Shown here one piece after another: positions 12,456 through 24,800 of a stretch of 64,000 bases of DNA. Position 1 is the stretch's first letter. The number at the start of each line of letters is the position of its first letter. A model generated the notes under the pieces. It searched no databases. It was not told where the DNA came from and worked only from the letters and a program-made list of their open reading frames with translations. The position numbers were made by a program, and so were the translations under genes. Source of the stretch: Tethya wilhelma (taxonomy: Eukaryota > Porifera > Demospongiae > Tethyida > Tethyidae); the NCBI GenBank assembly GCA_964030475.1, contig CAXIPT010000003.1:11300295-11364294 (forward strand). Reading direction: 5' to 3'.

Positions 12456-12999
12456 TTACTCGCAGGAATATCACTGACAGGTCAATCAGCGCAATCTTTT
12501 TCTGCTCGGTCAACAATTTTTCTCCGTGTACTATGTGTCAACTCCTGTAAAACTTGCTGGATCAGCAGAGCTGCATTGCAACCTCATTTTGAGTATCGAC
12601 CGACCCGTTCCAAATCTGTTATCCCAAGGAACATAATAGCGTTGCTTGTCCCAAACATCTGCTTCCAGCAAAAAAAATCTGGTCAAAGACTGATATTTGA
12701 TTCCAATTCCAACTAATTTATTAATTAATTCACATGAAATGCATGAATGTAATATCATTTAAAATAATCTTAAAAAGGCACTCAAGGAAACAATCAATTA
12801 ATCCTAAACTATACACATTTTATTTACTTTAAATAATCTCAAACAATTACCGTACAATAATAAAGTCTTGGTGTCTATGGGCATAATGCTCAGTCTCACT
12901 GAGAACTGAGTGATTGTGTTTTAGCAATAGCTGTTATGTTGTACTTCTTTTGCATGTGTGTCCATGTGTTTTATGTGGTGTTTTGATTTGTTCATCAAT
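12456..12999. promoter_or_regulatory. Spacer between genes 3 and 4 with shared upstream motif
   Basis: At 12,671-12,720 is TCTGGTCAAAGACTGATATT followed by TGATTCCAATTCCAACT, about 220 bp upstream of the gene 3 start. The rest is AT-rich with no coding signal that I can support; 12,890-12,999 is probably the 3' flank of gene 4. Confidence 0.4.
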
Positions 13000-13850
13000 T
13001 CACTCCTGAACCCAATCAATCCAACCCTGTACTGTCTGCCACCAAGTCCCCTCACTCACAATCGGCTGTTCATCAAGATCGTCTTCAAATTGATGGTTCT
13101 TAGCTTTTGTTTCATCAATCATCCTTTTCAGACCAATCTTGAGCATGGCTCCCTGAGCACGTTCATTTGCTTCAGAGAGAACAGTGTGCCACAGTGAACT
13201 CAGCCAGTACCTATGGCCAGGAAGGTGGGGGTCTTCAAATCCTGCTGGTATCACCCTCCTTGTAAAACGCTCCTTTTCAATCGCAATATCCAACTCAGTG
13301 AGAAGTTTGTACAATGCTTCAGAAAATGCCATGAGGGATTCATTGAAGTATCCTACTGTGTCATTCTTTTTTGCCCTAGGAGGATCAATTCTGTTGGCGA
13401 ATGTTAGAATAAAAAAAGTCCGATTCCAAAACTGTTTCCCAAATGCATCCCTGAGCACTTGAATTGCAATTTTATCATCATTGTACAGTCGAGTTTCATC
13501 CATTTTTATACAGTAGAGCACCAGATCAACACTGTGGCATTTCTTCTTCATCTCATCAATGTAGTCTTTTTCAATATTAAGTCGATCTTGAAGACCAGGC
13601 GAGTCCCATATCCTCATGTTGACGTTGTGAACTGTCCTAGAGTAGCCGGTCACTTCAACTGTGTCACGTTCCTTACTATGTTCCTTTGTATCGACCACCT
13701 TTGCCCCCACGAGACCATTGATGAGAGTTGATTTACCACTTCCAGTCTTCCCTGTCATGAGAATGTCCAATGAACTACTTTCATCCCACATATCCTGAAA
13801 CCAGAGGGGCTTTTCTTGATCTGGATTTGCTTTCAAGAAACCTACCCAAC
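13000..13850 (-). CDS. AIG1-like GTPase exon of gene 4
   Basis: Begins G|GT TGG GTA GGT, so [12 protein letters not shown]1 [12 protein letters not shown]3 WDSPGLQD, G4 FANRIDPP with Arg for Lys. Closest to gene 3 in sequence. C terminus [14 protein letters not shown]. Confidence 0.88.
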
Positions 13851-16800
13851 CTACAGTTTATATCAGACGTTGCAATAATCCCTGTGAAAAGGGAAAATTT
13901 ATAATAACTAACCATCACAGCTGAATCCATCATCATTCAAGTAGAAATGGCCTCGGGAGTAACATCTACAGATGTAGGAACCATCAGTGTTGGTGCAGAT
14001 ATGATCACACTTGTGAATCTTTTCTTCACACTCATTAATATCTTTATGATAGAGAAAAATTAATAAACTTGAACATTAATGCTCTCTGAATATCTCACAA
14101 CTCGACTACTGTATGGTTAGATTATTAATATTAATTAATATAATTAACTAAACAACAATATTATAAGTGACTGTCTGTTACAGCGTTAAATTTGCATGCG
14201 TTGTTGATTTACATCATTATGAAGCTTTCTGACCTTCACAGGTAATTCCATCCTTCAGTAATCTGTAGCCAGAGTCACAGTAGCAATGGTAAGAGCCAAT
14301 AGTGTTTTTACAATTAGTGTGGTTCTTTGTACAATATAGCTGTTTGGCACACTCGTCGTCATCTTTGAAGTTTAAACAAAAAAAATCTATCAAAGCAGTT
14401 AAAATTGATTTCCAAATAGTATGATAGCTGACCTATGCAGTTGATGTCATCACTCATGAGATTATAACCGGTTAAGCAATCACATTCGTATGAACCAACA
14501 GTGTTATGACAGATCTGAGAACAAGGTTTCTTCTTACACTCATCTATATCTGAATAACACAGTATAACCATAATGAACCACAATGGGCCCTTGATTGACT
14601 ACATAACTCTATACCTTCACATGTGAATCCATCACTACTCAGTTCATACCCACTGCTACAGTCACACTGATATGACCCATCAGTGTTGATACATAACTGG
14701 TCACATTTGTGAGTCCCTTTAGTGCATTCATTGATATCTATATATATAGATATAGACAGTAGATGTACTGAGTCGATGCATGTACATAAATCCTTTTCAT
14801 ATATGCATTGTACAAACCTTCACAAGTGACTTTATATGTGTCTGGTTGAATGTGTTGGGTGTATCCATCATGACAATGACAAGTGAAGGAGCCTTGAGTG
14901 TTGACACATGTTTGAGCACAATTGTGGGTGTCTTCAATACACTCATTGATGTCTATAATAATTATACAATAAAAGGAAGTACTAGTACTCATATGCATAT
15001 TATTATGGTTACGTATTGTTCTGGGAACAATGTTAGAAATTACATTTGTAAATGAGCGCTATCATTTACATCACAGTATTGTCCACTGAAACAAATGCTA
15101 ATACAACCATGAACAATTTGTTTGCACACATTATTGTTTCCTCTTGAGAATGCGATGCTTATCCACGATAAAGCACTAGCCCTAAATTTACAATTGGATG
15201 TAGATACAAATCATTTGTTATATATAGATAGCCGAGCTCCATGTAATTTTGGATACAATGGACGCTCCCTCTCTAGCTCTAGAATATCTTCTCTTCTTTT
15301 TCTTTAATTTCTGCTGTGTAACATTTCAAGGCTATACATCTGACAATAGCATATAGTATGTAAGAGATCTAGAGGGAATGCTTTGAGGGAATGCTTTGAA
15401 TCCTCAAAGATTTACTGCCTCCTAAAAATGACAATATTATTATGTGAACAATGTACGTACCCATCAAAAATAGAATGAGTATAGGCAGTGTATTCACAGT
15501 ATTGTCACCTCACTACCAAGAACGTATCAGTATACACAGGGGAACAAAGTCTGTATACATTATAATTTTACTACTTCTAGGTGGTAGAGCAGTATAAGTT
15601 GCAGCTGCATATACTAGCAGCTAACACTAGAATTCACTGGTGAAACAATGGCTATAGAAATAGAGGTTTCCCGGCAGCAATAATGATAATAATTGGCAAT
15701 ATTATTCCATCCGTTTCAAGGTACTTTTCAAGTTAGATGTGCATAACATAATCAGATTCTGGAGTAACGAAATTATCACAACACAAATTGTGACATAATA
15801 ATAGCTATAGCTAGCACTGCTATTGTGCATTACAAAAAAAAAAACCAACAAAAAAAAAAAAAAAAAAAAATAAACCATCCTACTTAATTCTTAGAACTTA
15901 CCATCACACTTCCATTTGTTGAGTGAGTAGCCTGGGTCACAGTGACACTCATACCACAGGTAGGTAGAGGTACAATGGTGATCACACTTTTGCACCAGTG
16001 ACAGCATCAGCACACACTTGTCTGCTTGAATATAGTCTACACATGTAACACATTGATAATATAGAAATAAAATTGTAGATAAGAGAGTTAATCAAACTTA
16101 CAGACGAGCACACTGAGAAGAAGTGGGACTATTAATACAGTACACATCCCAAAGAAAACAGTCATCCAGCCATGATTCCTATGTGGGTTCAGCTCATCCT
16201 GTCTGTCTCTCACTAGAACAGGTGGAGGCTTTATATTTTCCTGCTCAGCCTTCTCTTGTGGTGGTGGACATGGTTCAACTGCGACATTTTCCTGCTTCTC
16301 AGCCTCTTGTGGTGGTGCTATAACAGGGGGAGGATCAATATCTTCCTGCCCACCTTTCTCTTGTGGTGGTACACATGGTTCAACTGCTAGAACAGGCGGA
16401 AGATCAACATTATCCTCTTGAGGATGCTGAATATCTTGAATAGAATCATCTTGAGGCTGTTGCCTGTTGTGACATTGTGGTGGTGGTGCAGTAGCTGGTG
16501 GAACATGATTCTGTAGAAGAAGACCTGACCCCTGCTGGTGAGGAGGGTCTGGATGGGAGGCATCATGTCGATCAGCGGTGTTGGCAGAAGGAGGAGGAAG
16601 GTTAGCTGTCAGCGTTTCAGGATCTGGTAGTTTTGGTTGTTTATTGGTAGTTTTTGGTAAAGAAATGTTGCAGTATGATTCAGTAGAAGATGGTTCAGGC
16701 ACCTGCACTGTGGAAGCCCTTTGAATGCCTATATGCAAAAACAAAAATAATAATCATGGTTCATCAAGATTTATTTAAAAATGCACAATTATTGTACTGT

Positions 16801-17320
16801 AGATTTTACCATCATTTATGGTTTCAACCATGTCTGTGGATGAAAGCTGTTCAAGTGGCTCTAGATTGGTGCTAAACACAGAGTAATGGGACTCATTGAG
16901 GTGATGTTCGAGTTCACCTAGCTCCCCCTTCCACTTACAACCTTCTTTTTTGTGTGAGCAGTAAACTTTATACTGATAGAGAATGCGTTGAAGTCCATGA
17001 TTGTGGTAAGTACTAAAGTTCTTTTTGTTGCATGTTGGACAAGGCTTGTTGGCAGTTTTTATCCTGTCAATGCAAACCTTACAGAAGCTGTTTCCACAGC
17101 AAGGAGCTTGGTAGGGCTCTCGAAGGATTTGCAAGCACACAGAACATTCCGATTGGATTTCCTTAGCTGGACTGCTGACAAACTCACAGTCAAACCCCCC
17201 TCTTGATCTGGTATTGTTCTCAGCTCTCGTATCAAAATCATTTGCTTTAGTTTTCTCAGCAACAGATTGCTTAAGTTCCACCTTTTTGGTGGACTCCGAG
17301 TCAATAGAGTTAGCTGCCAT
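13000..17320 (-). CDS. RING-TRAFzf-TM-EGF(6)-AIG1 GTPase protein, gene 4
   Basis: Nine exons: 16810-17320, 16102-16728, 15902-16036, 14818-14952, 14615-14737, 14433-14549, 14234-14362, 13913-14041, 13000-13850. They total 2757 nt and give 918 aa. It has the shortest EGF array of the family (five plus the membrane-proximal module). Transmembrane segment about 357-379, GTPase about 636-918. The large intron 14953-15901 carries a block shared with genes 2 and 3 (15,463-15,552) and a poly-A run (15,833-15,871). Start at ATG 17320 (MAANSIDSESTKK). Confidence 0.85.
13913..16036 (-). CDS. EGF cassette array of gene 4 (6 exons)
   Basis: Six phase 1-1 exons: DKC module 15902-16036, then modules beginning [61 protein letters not shown] and DINECEEKIHKCDHIC. 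The subtype order is the same as at the ends of the longer arrays, so it resembles a minimal form of the array. Confidence 0.86.
16102..16728 (-). CDS. Proline-rich and transmembrane exon of gene 4
   Basis: 209 codons with repeats around PPPVLAVEPCVPPQEK and PPPVIAPPQEAEK, and a membrane segment VFFGMCTVLIVPLLLSVLVC preceded by NPHRNHGWMT. Basic residues again lie on the N-terminal side. Confidence 0.83.
16810..17320 (-). CDS. RING plus TRAF-type zinc finger exon of gene 4
   Basis: [15 protein letters not shown] and CPTC, then [18 protein letters not shown] and HLNESH. The leader is rich in Lys and Glu. The residue before the first RING cysteine pair is Ser-Glu (QSECSVC) rather than Trp-Glu. 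Confidence 0.85.
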
Positions 17321-17963
17321 TCTTTAATAAAATACAAGGTTTAAGTTCCATGGATTTGGTAGATTGAATAGCTGACTGGACTACTGTCCTTATATAATTC
17401 GCTGAATCCTGCGACTAACAAGTGCGCATGCGCACCATGTACGTTCTAAGTACGCAGTACGCACATGCACGTGCACACTCTTGATGCAGGTTTTCGACCC
17501 TTTCCTACTAGAACTTAATTTTGCTTCCACCTATTGAGTGCATGAGTGTAAAAGTCTGGTATTCGATTCCAGTTCAACTTAGAGTAGATCACATGTCACT
17601 ATCTATGATATAAATTTATCAGTTTCACATACATGACGTGTATAATTATCTGGTCAAAGACTGATATTTGATTCCAATCCAAACTCATTCAAAAATTGCA
17701 TAATTCGAAGTGTACATTGACAGGAAGGAAAAATTAATAATACCATTATAATAATAAACATTGACATTCAAGCCAAACAGTTTAACAACAAAACTATAAG
17801 TCTAAGAAACAATACTAATATAATTTCATACAATTATGTGTTGTTTCTCTGATCAGGAGTGTGTAGCTATCATTACTTTTTTGTACTTTTGTGTGTTTGA
17901 GTGTCACAGTGTGTCTCTAAGTAGACCCTGGTGTGTTGATTGTTCATCAATTCACTCCTGATC
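17321..17963. promoter_or_regulatory. Spacer between genes 4 and 5 with two motif copies
   Basis: The upstream motif occurs twice: 17,547-17,592 (TCTGGTATTCGATTCCAGTT, then CAACTTAGAGTAGATCAC) and 17,651-17,692 (TCTGGTCAAAGACTGATATT, then TGATTCCAATCC). The first resembles the gene 2 version, the second the gene 3 version. At 17,420-17,480 is a GC-rich stretch with GTGCGCATGCGCAC, a palindrome. Confidence 0.42.
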
Positions 17964-18808
17964 TCATCTCCATCCAACCCAACCCTGTACTGTCTGCCAC
18001 CAAGTCCCCTCACTCACAATCGGTTGTTCCTCAAGTTTATCTTCAAATTGATAGTTCTTAGCTTTTGTTTCATTTATCATCCTTTTCAGACCTATCTTTA
18101 GCATAGATCCCTGAGCATGTTTATTTGCTTCAGAGAGAACAGTGTGCCACAGTGTACTCAGCCAGTACCTACGGCCAGGAAGGTGGGGGTCTTCAAATCC
18201 CGCTGGAATCACCCTCTTCATGAAATGTTCTTTTTCAATCATGATTCCCAAATCAGTGAGAAGTTGGTACAATGCTTCAGAAAATGCTGTGAGGGATTCA
18301 TTGAAATATCCTATCCTGTCATTCTTTCTGGCTCTAGGAGGATCAATTTTGTTGGCGAATGTTAGAATGAAAAAAGTTCGATACCAAAACTGTTTCCCAA
18401 ATGCATCTTTGAGTGCTGAAATTGCATGTGTGTCACCCTTGTACAGTCGAGTTTCATCCATTTTTATAAAGTAGAGCACCAGATCGACACTGTGGCATTT
18501 CTTCTTCATCTGTTTAATGTAATCTTGTTCTTCTCCGGTTCGATCTTGAAGACCAGGTGAGTCCCATATCCTAATGCTAACATTGTGGACACTTTTGAAG
18601 TAGCTGGTCACTTGCATTGTGTCACGTTTCTTAATGTGTTCCTTTATATCAATCACCTTTGCCCCCACAAGACCATTAATGAGTGTCGATTTACCACTTC
18701 CAGTCTTCCCTGTCAGGAGAATGTCCAATGAAGTACTTTCGTCCCACATCTCCTGAAACCAGAGAGGCTTTTCTTGATCTGGGTTTGCTTTCAAGTAGTC
18801 CAACCAAA
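17964..18808 (-). CDS. AIG1-like GTPase exon of gene 5
   Basis: Starts G|TT TGG TTG GAC TAC. G1 [12 protein letters not shown]3 WDSPGLQD, G4 FANKIDPP. The DESR/DETR box reads [17 protein letters not shown], where paralogues have LYCI and YNDD. C terminus [12 protein letters not shown]. Confidence 0.87.
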
Positions 18809-21800
18809 CTAATATTTAATAAGCATGAAATACCATAAATACAGAACTGATTCTTAGCAAAACATTTGGAGACCAAATAAAGCCATAAATTGCACTATAC
18901 AGTACAACAAAAATTATAGCAACAGCAAAGAAGTGAAATTTAAATCAAAAAAAAAATGCTTTTCTCAAGAACTACCTATTGTGTGGTCATTTGCTTACTG
19001 GATAACTATGATGAAAACTTATAGCAACTTCCTGTCTACTTTATACCATAGTGGGAAAGCTTTGCGGGGTTTATAACTTTCGCGGCTTTCACAGATCACG
19101 TTCCATCTGTGAGAGTTTTTATCCGTGAAATTCTCCATAATGTATATATACATATGGGTTTGCACAGCTCATCCGCAAATGTTAAACTGCAAAAATGTTC
19201 AACTCGAGACATCTGTGAAAGTTTGACACCACGAAACTTTCCCACTGTATGGTAGTGACACAGTGCTTTTAAAATAGCCATGTGGAAGATAACATGAACT
19301 GCATTAATGTGCCTTGATTGTAGCCTCGTTCCTAGGCTCCCTCTCCGAAAATGAAAAGGAAGTGCACAAGGAAAGAGGGAGCCTGGTATCTAAAATCACA
19401 TGTATGACGTCAATTGTTGCTAAATAAATGCGTGGGCGCAGTCGTTAGAATAATGACGTCAAACTCTTGGTTCTGCGCACAGAAGCAATATTCACGATCG
19501 CTGAGCACTTAGTACGAGCAGCTACAAAACTTGTAAAGAAAGCTAGTCACTAGTATTACAAGTAGTAAAAATTTCAAAAAAATAAGTAGAATGGGCAGAG
19601 CGGTAAAAAGCATTAGAACAAGGCATGGTCTCAATTCGGCACATGACTACTTCATTTTTATTCTTGATCCCTCATATGGGTCCTCAGTGTCGTAAATGCA
19701 CAATAGTACCATAGCTTATTATTGCATTGGTGGTATGCAGTCCAGTTTAAGTTACCTGTCTGTTATAGTTTACTCCACTGCATAGCCAACTACTTAGTAG
19801 GAATTGAACCAAGAGTTGGGTATAAAAAATGAAGTAGTGTAATTAGTAAGTAGTGTAAGGAATGTATATAGTACCCATGAAAAGAACTTACTTTGTGCTG
19901 TCAAAGTTGGCTCAACACATTCTGATTCTCTGGAAATCCTTTTCAAGTAAGTCAGCTAGGAAGTACGTAAGAATTAATCGAAGTAAGTACGTACGTTAGG
20001 AGAACAAAAATAGCACTATGGTGGCTTCCCACTAGCGCTCCTTACAAGTGCTGAGGAAAGTTTTTGTGAGTGTTAGGCCTTGCATGCAGTTAGCAATTTG
20101 TCATTGAGAGTCTCTGAGCAACTTTGAAGGTTTAATTTTGTTTAATTAGATTTTTTATAGTGAGCAACATTTGTATTGTGTCTATGGGACAGTCGGGCCC
20201 ATTCCTACTATACGTACTATACAGTACGTATGATATTGTCTATCAACAGTCTATAGTTACAGAGTAAAACTTACTGATGCTCTACATTACCAATACTTGG
20301 TAGAAAATCAGGCTCGCACGAGCATTCAAGTTGCCAGATTGTCAACACCACTTTGATGCAGACTTCAAGCCATAGACAGCCTAATAATACTCTTTCTGCC
20401 ATCCGCATGCTGTTTCTGTTACAAATGCACAATCTACTTTTTATTTTCTACTGTTGAACTCAGTTGAACTCCAATTTAAAGCGTGGGCAAGCTAAGATAT
20501 CAATCGCCGTGCCCACGCGCACTAATCAGTGATCACCCTTCTACTACCCTTCTACCCCACGTGATTTTAGATACCAGGCTCCCTCTCTCCTTTTCTCTCT
20601 CGCTTAATTTCCGGTGGGAGGGAGCATGGGAACGAGGCTACCTTGATTGGTGGGCATAGGCTATCAATGGTAAATAACTTAGCGTCATCCCCAGGCTCCC
20701 CTTTGATCTTTCACTCACTTTCCGTGAGGAAATGGGATGAGACTATAAATAACTAACCATCACATCCGAATCCATCATCATTCAAGTAATAGTGGCCTCG
20801 GGCATAGCATCTACAGGTGTAGGAGCCTTCAGTGTTGGCACAGAGATGCTCACACTTGTCAGTCTTTTCCTTACACTCATCAATATCTTTAGAGAGAAAC
20901 AAAGTACATGTATCACAAGAGTATTGCACATAAAAACTGCAACAACTTAACTTTGCACATTCTCTTACCTTCACAGTGGAGTCCATCTTCATTGAGAGTG
21001 TAGCCACTCCTACAGGAGCACTGGTACGACCCGGCAGTATTGTGACAGATGTGGGCACATTTGTGATCACCAGTCTCACATTCATTAACACCCTGTTCCA
21101 TAATGACTAAAGACCATAAAATGCATTAAGTAATGGCCTTAGCTTGGCAGATAATTCTAGCTTTCTACCTTCACATGTGAATCCATCACTACTCAGTACA
21201 TACCCACTTCGACAGTCACATTGATATGATCCAACAGTGTTGATACATAGCTGGTCACATTTGTGTGTTCCTGAACTACATTCGTCGATATCTATAGCTG
21301 TATGCACTTCTGTATATTGTTCCACATAATTTATAATGTCCGACATATATTTTGTTTTTCTTACTGTCGCAGTGGAGTCCATCTTTGTTGAGAGTGTAGC
21401 CATTCCTACAGAAGCACTGGTAAGACCCATCAGTATTGTGGCAGATGTGGGCACATTTGTGGTCATCAGTCTCACATTCATCAACATCTGTAATCAAAGC
21501 AATTAACATAAGCATTTAACATAGCATAATGCGCCAACTCACCTATACAATGGTTGATCTCACCATCAAGTCTGTAACCAGTGAAGCAATCACATTTGTA
21601 CGAACCAGCAGTGTTGTGGCAAATCTGAGAACATAGATTCTTCTCAGAGCTGCTACATTCATCAATGTCTATGAAAAATTAACACATATATAGTACCGTA
21701 TAGCGGGAAGTTCCGCGCAGTGTCAAACTTTCATGGATGTCTCTAGTCAAACATTTTTGCGGTTTAACTTTCGCGGATGAGCTGTGTGAGTCGATACATA

Positions 21801-24800
21801 TTTGCATTACAGAAAAAATTTTGCAGATAAAAACTTTTACGGATGGATCGTGATCCGCGAAAACCGCAAAGTTAAACCCCACAAAACTTTCCCGCTATAC
21901 GGTAATACCACAATCATATATTTAGCTTTTGACTCATATTATAATCAAAAAGTTATTGATACAAATAATTATTTCATTTAACTCTTCATACCTTCACATG
22001 TAAACCCATGGCTACTCAGTTCATACCCACTGTGACAGTCACACTGATATGATCCAACAGTGTTGATACACAGCTGGCCACATTTGTGTGTTCCTGAACT
22101 ACATTCGTTGATATCTATATAGTATATGTATTATCCAGTTGCCAATATATGCATAATCACACAATGATAATGTATTGTACAGACCTTTACATGTGACTTT
22201 ATATGTGTCTTCTCGGGTGTATCCATCATGACATTCACAAGTGAAAGAGCCTTGAGTGTTCACACACTTTTGAGTGCAATTGTGGGTGCCTTCCAAACAC
22301 TCACTGATGTCTATAACAAGAGACAGTAAAAGAGAGTAATAGTAATGACAATGTGTGATTCGAGATAAAGTCATACAAAACATTCCTGCATGACTTCTGT
22401 GTGCTATACATGTATTAAAGAATAATAGGGCCATCACACAATTATTGTGACAAAAAAATATTAGAAACATTGCACTACTATCATTAATTTTAGATCAATT
22501 GCATGTCTATAATCATTGTCACAACTATGAACACTTTCAATGCACACATTCTATACTTGAACATAGTTCTTTATTGAAAATGCATGCATAATGTTGTACA
22601 TTTGTGAAAGATTATTATGATGATAAGGCACAGTTTGCCAGTCCTGCAGTAGGCTAATTTTCAGGCTCTCCCACAAGCTTAAATGATAGAAAGATATCAC
22701 CAGCTATATAGTTACATATAAAGGTATACTGTATAGCGAGACTTGGATACATTAGGAAACATAGCTGAGTAGGAGGCCCATCCTCAGATTTCACGATAGT
22801 AACATCACGTAAATATGCAATACTGCAAATGCCATATTATACACACACTGCATGGAAGTTATCATACTGATTATTATGACCTATCTTAAAACACTAAATT
22901 TTGGTGATACAACCATGTATTGCACAACAAAGTACAACAGCAACATACACAAGTTGTGTACTAGAGGTTGAGATAGACGGTCAGTATAGTATAAATATTT
23001 AGTCACTCTTTACACTTTGATAATAACATTGCCACAACTGCATAATTCAAAGAATGTGTTAGCTATATAGTGTACACAAGAGAATTGGATTACAAATACC
23101 TAAAATTTTTCCATTGTGAAATATTTTTGGCTACATTAAACTAATTTAGACAAATAAAATATTATAAATACGTAGTAAATAATTCAGCCACTGCAGGTGA
23201 AAATAATTTATGCGAATGAAGGACCAATTATTGTGCCGAGGCAACCATTTTGTTAGTTGGAAACTTTTACAGGATTAAAATTTTCATGATTCTCACAGTT
23301 ACCAGAATCAATAATGAATTTAATTGGATTGCAACAATCAACGTTTCATGCAAAAAATTATCTTGATCTTGTACAGGCTCATTGCTATCTTTAGAAGTAA
23401 AAATTTGGACCAGCAAAAATTTCCCACTATATACGTTAGCTAGAGAAGGGGGGAAATAATGATGACATTTAAACATGACATCCTGATCATGATGACACAA
23501 TTTTGCTTTCCTTGCATGAGACCTTACATACCATCACATTCCCATTTGTTACTACTAAGTGAGTAGCCTGGATCACAGTGACACTCATACCACAGCTGGG
23601 TAGAGGTACAATGGTGATCACACTTTTGTACTAGTGACAGCATCAGGCCACACTTGTCTGCTTGAAGATAGAAATCTACACAATTCGATAATAATAGAAA
23701 TCAATTAAAAGTGATAAATATTTATGGATTACTCTAACCAACTTACAGAAGAACACACTGAGAAGAGCTGGTATAATGAATCCAGCACACATCCCAAAGA
23801 AAAAAGTCATCCTCTGCCCACAATTCCCAAGTGGTTTCAGATTTTCCTGTCTCTCTCCCACTACAACAGACTGAGGATTAACATTTTTCTGCCTTTCTTG
23901 CCCTTGTTGTGGTGGTGGATCAGCTGCTAGAACAGGTGGAGGATCAACATTACACTCTAAGACTTGAAGATTTGTACATGAAGGTTGCTCAGGACTGGAA
24001 CTATACACAGAGTAATGTGACACATTGAGGTGATCTTCAAGTTTACCTAGCTCTCCCTTCCACTCACAACCTTCTTTCTTGTGTGAGCAGTAGACTTGAA
24101 ACTGATAAAGACTGCGTTGAAGTGTCATATCGTGGAAAGTAGTGAAGTTCTTTTTTTTGCAAGTTGGACAAGGCTTGTTGTCAGTTTTTAGTCTCTCAAT
24201 ACAAACTTTACAGAAACTGTTTCCACAGCAAGGAGCTTGGTAGGGCTCTCGAAGGATTTGCAGACACACAGAACATTCCCATTGGATTTCCTTAGCTGGA
24301 CTGCTCACAAACTCACAGGCAAACCCCCTTTCGGTATAATTTTCCTCAGTGTTCTTAGCAATAGAGTGTAGATCAACTTTTTTTGGAGAGGGTAGTTGAT
24401 CTAGAGTGGCCATTAAACATGGCTGAGCTGTTGTGGCACCATTAGCATCTGCAATGGCAGGGGCCATGCTCTCATTAACGGGAGGAGTCTCGCTCTCATT
24501 ACTGGCTGTAATGGCATGGGTCATGCTCTCATTAACGGACAGAGTGGGAGGGGTCTCACTCTCGTTACTGGGTGTAATGGCAGGGGTTATGCGCTCATTA
24601 ATGGACAGAGTGGGAGGGGTCTCACTCTCGTTACTGGGTGTAATGGCAGGGGTTATGCTCTCATTAATGGACAGAGTGGGAGGAGTGTTAGTAGTTGTAC
24701 AATGAGGGGGGTTGCTTATAGATAGCTTTGGTTTTGGTTGGTACATAACAATTATACCATGGTGTAGTAACTCACTTAGTTGAGAAGTAGTGAGGGGGAA

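Larger units (their letters stand above)
18809..20757. mobile_element. Intron of gene 5 occupied by inverted-repeat elements
   Basis: Nearly all of this intron is repeat. About 19,043-19,254 is a copy of the 'GTGGGAAAG...CTTTCCCAC' family. 19,321-20,640 is a composite element with long terminal inverted repeats. 20,679-20,746 is a small hairpin of the TAGCCTC family (agcgtcatccccaggct ... gggatgagactat). No coding region is visible. Confidence 0.65.

Noticed and set aside
24433..24725. Plus-strand repetitive frames ([12 protein letters not shown] units)
   Set aside because: Antisense of the coding minisatellite in gene 5.
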